Positions 60,965 through 64,000 of a DNA stretch of 64,000 bases are shown piece by piece (position 1 is the stretch's first letter; each line of letters opens with the position of its first letter). The notes under the pieces were generated by a model. The model had not been told where the DNA came from, did no database searches, and saw nothing but the letters and a program-made list of their open reading frames with translations. The DNA is taken from contig NEEC01000002.1 in assembly GCA_002189035.1 (NCBI GenBank), positions 2,604,001 to 2,668,000 on the forward strand, given 5' to 3'. The stretch is from Utricularia gibba. Taxonomy: Eukaryota; Streptophyta; Magnoliopsida; Lamiales; Lentibulariaceae. The position numbers and the translations under genes are program-made.

Positions 60965-63834
60965 TCAGGAAGGAGTGATGTTCAAAGATGTCTTGATTTG
61001 GTTCACTGTGCTACTGATCAGGTTGTTCACAGTTGCTACTGATTCGTGGCTCATTCTGGCAGATGGGAGGCTGCTCACAAGGATTTGAAAAACAATGGTG
61101 ACCAGGGAGCCTGAAGGGGGCTAGTGTTGGTGCTTGTAGATGCACCGTCTGCGGCCGTGCCGGCATCGTTACCCGGCCGGCAGTCGGAATAGATAGTGAA
61201 CCCGGACGGGAGTAAGGGAATATAGGAAGGGTCCTCGCCGCTCATGGCGATGTGGATCGCCTGCAAGTCGACCGGGCAGTAGACTACTAGCGAACCTGAT
61301 GAATCAGTGCAGCTTTCTTGCAGGATCAGCATGTTGTTTTGGCTAGTGTTGTATCCCTGTTTCAGAGTTATCATTGAGTATAGAGAAATGCAAGCTTTTT
61401 GAATGAACTAAACAGCTTACTCTAAGGACTGAGATGCAGTTCCCTGGATGAGATCCATTGAGAATGTGAGCAATTTCTTCAACAGGGTTCTGGTTAGAGA
61501 GAACATCCCACTGCAAAACAAGCACATATTACGAACTCTAACACTAAATCCGCAAGCATGCAACAAAGTCTTGAGATAGCTCTAGCGACTCACCTGAGGC
61601 CGGCATCTCTCGTCCCGCAAGAAATTGAAGACATTCAATGGCGAAACCGGAAGCCAGATTGTCGCCGAGGCGCTGATTATCACTCCATTGCGCTGTCCAG
61701 GCTCCGTGCTCCGGTGCACTGTTGTCCGGACTTCAAAATCATGTGTGGCCGAGAGGGTGTTCAATTGCTGGCCATTGGGAGGGTTGATGCTTGAGCAGAA
61801 GTAGTTCACCATCCTCTGTGCTAACTTCATCATGCTTCTCTTTCCTTCTGGTTACGCAAAAAGGACATGCCTCACTCAGTCGAATCAAGTACTTTTTTTT
61901 TTCGAAATGCGATGGGTTGCATTATGCTATTCTTACCTCCTCCAAGCTCCCGAGCTGAACTCCCACTGATCATCAAGGAAAATCTTTCACACACTCTTTG
62001 AAGAGATGCTAGCCATCTTTGTGCTCCAAAAGCAAATCCACTCTGAATAATGTCTCTACAGAGCTGATGAATCGGAGCTTTATCTTCAATTTCCCAGTGC
62101 TCCACCCATGTAACCTGATAATAACAAAACGCTAGCAAAATATAACTGCTGCACAATAAAGAAGGAAAACAGCAAGTGCTGCGCAATGTCGGGAACCTTG
62201 GAGTAGCCATTTTGTGCATCTTGGATCAGACATCCAGAAGGGAGTCTGTGAGCTTTGCAAGGTGAAGAGAAATGGGATTCTTGCTGGGAAACATCGTAAG
62301 AAACATCCACAATAGCCCACGAACCCGGTTCGATTTGCTGACAGAAACGGAGAAAGTAGAGTTGCCTAGTGGGAACCAATGCAGAAAGCAGTTGCAGTTC
62401 TTCATACATCTGTGAACAAAATAGGAATCAACTTTTATTCAAATGGAGAATCAAAGAGGTAGAATTAATTTTGTCGCTTTGTTACCAACAGCAGTGTCCC
62501 ACTCTGTCCAGATGATATCACTTCAACAGTCCTGGCTCTGGACACGATTGTAGGAAAAAGATCGACAAATTTGTTCTGTCAACAGAAATACAACATAAGA
62601 AGACATGGAAGAAGTAACAGCAGCATCATTTTAAGATTTGTAAGAGGGGAAACTAACCGCGTCCATGAACATATCTACAAGTGCTAAACTGTTGATGATA
62701 ACAACCCCAGAATCTCTAGAAGCTTCAATGCGCGCATTAGGATTCTTTGGCCTCGAAAACAATCCATAATAAGCTTCAAGACTGAGTATTTCCCGGCTGT
62801 CTGAACTGGGCTTTACCCAAATCGGTTCATTACTATGCAACAACCTAATAAGCTCATCCAGAGCACCGGCGGCGTATTCAGCCATTATGGATTTGTCCAT
62901 ATCGGTGAAGCTCATCGGAGGGAAGGGTAAGTCTGTAATCCCGCTTGATGAACTTCCTGGGAGAAGATCTAGGTCGAGAGATGGACCAGGGATGCCGTGG
63001 CCCACGAAGCTACCCATTGATAAATCTAGAGAAGAAACGTGAATTGGCTGCATTGGTGGGAGCTGAGCTATTGGTCTTCCCATGTACTTCGCGGCGATGC
63101 TTGAAACTCTATCGAGCTACAGAACGCGAAACCAGAAAGTTGTAAAAGAAGCTCGAAGTAAGGAAATCGAGAAGGGTGATCAGAGAACCTCTTGTTTCAA
63201 CTGGGCATTTTCAATACGGAGTTTTTGTTCGTCGAAGAAGGAATCCTCTGAAACTGGAGGCCCGCCGCAAGTTGGGCAAATTACGTTTTTGAGGGCTTCA
63301 CGAATCGCAATGTTCTCACATCTGATCTTGTCGTTTTCGGCTCGAAGTGCACAGTTATCTGCCCTTTCATGCTGCGCCTGCAAACAAAAAAAGAAACATG
63401 TCTTCGTCAGAAAAAAGGAAAATGCTTTTTTTCTTTCTCCATGAATCGGAGCTGTGCGTACTTTCATCTGGGTTCTCCGATTCTGAAACCAGAATTTGAT
63501 TTGGCGTGGATGCAAACCAAGTTCTCTGCTCAACAAATTTCTTGTCTTCTCATCCGGGTGGGGGCAATCTTTAAACATTCTAAACAAGAAATAGAAGCCA
63601 AAAAAACAAAGCACATCTTAGTTTCATCCACTTCGATGGGACCAGAAAACAGAAAACGAAAGGAGCATAGTACCATGACGATGCATGGAGAGAAACCAAA
63701 AAAAACAAAGGTTACCGTTCAAGCCTCTGAATTTGCTCCGCCGTGTGACGATGGTACCTCTTCTTCCTCCGATGAGAATCAGAACCTTCCTGGTGGTCCC
63801 CGCCGCTTGAGGCACCGCCGCCGCTGAACTCCAT
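60965..63834 (-). CDS. HDG11: HD-ZIP class IV homeodomain-START transcription factor (HDG11 type)
   Basis: Epidermal (L1) transcription factor; HDG11/HDG12 relatives control trichome branching and drought response. Ten exons on the minus strand: 63716-63834, 63462-63579, 63189-63377, 62658-63116, 62486-62575, 62197-62409, 61937-62114, 61594-61844, 61421-61510, 60965-61356; about 699 residues. The start is [20 protein letters not shown]. Homeodomain: [17 protein letters not shown] through [14 protein letters not shown]. The plant loop-zipper follows with the CPTCGG motif, then [21 protein letters not shown] spans about 200-420 ([20 protein letters not shown], then [10 protein letters not shown]). 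The C-terminal HD-SAD block includes [13 protein letters not shown] and ends [20 protein letters not shown]. The frame breaks at GGGGG 61116-61120, just before this end; one added base gives [11 protein letters not shown] and the normal terminus. The HDG11 assignment over HDG12 or ROC relatives is tentative. Confidence 0.93.
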
Positions 63835-64000
63835 AGCCAGTACGACGGAGAGGAGGGGGTTCTCACTCTCTCACCAGAAGACTAGGAGCATATAATTAAT
63901 AACAACGTTTCGAAAAAAAAAAAGAACCCCAGCAAGATTACAAACCATTGATTCCCATAGCACACCCTTCTTCCCCAACTAAACTCCAACACCCAGAAAC

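Overview
This window is nuclear DNA of a flowering plant. The genes have short GT-AG introns, the families are plant-specific (BIG BROTHER, FT, HD-ZIP IV, cytokinin dehydrogenase), and the AT-rich spacers hold Copia and Mutator-like transposons. I cannot name the lineage. There are no bacterial, viral or organellar genes, no tRNA or rRNA, and no CRISPR array.

Layout. 1-8762 (+): nearly all of NRPA2, the second-largest RNA polymerase I subunit, in 27 exons, with a U12-type AT-AC intron at 78-560. 9322-10426 (+): secreted DRT100-like LRR protein. 11064-13119 (-): COM1/GR1, the CtIP/Sae2 homologue. 15949-17363 (+): BIG BROTHER RING E3. 19808-20665 (+): intronless glutaredoxin-like protein. 20993-21953 (-): short-chain dehydrogenase. 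25861-27761 (+): cytokinin dehydrogenase. 28998-30767 (-): cytosolic glycerol-3-phosphate dehydrogenase. 32278-34039 (-): choline-transporter-like protein. 35444-37135 (+): organic cation transporter with a nonsense codon. 37.9-41.0 kb (+): truncated Copia element. 41.07-47.16 kb: second, broken transporter copy, split by an opposite-strand Copia element with both LTRs. 48296-49167 (+): FT-like florigen. 54486-58322: Mutator-like element with terminal inverted repeats. 60965-63834 (-): HD-ZIP IV gene of the HDG11 type.

Two observations matter most for a reader. First, ten single-base frame breaks occur in seven otherwise intact conserved genes. Every one is a missing base in a homopolymer run, and adding one base restores family similarity and a total CDS length divisible by three. 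This points to consensus errors, not ten mutations. Second, both organic cation transporter copies carry the same TAG in place of a conserved tryptophan, and both lack the same few residues, so the lesion probably predates the duplication.

The genes do not form one pathway. They are ordinary neighbours, each with its own promoter. I found no evidence of an unknown multi-gene system. The unusual content is the minor-spliceosome intron, the duplicated and transposon-split transporter, and the well-delimited Mutator-like element.
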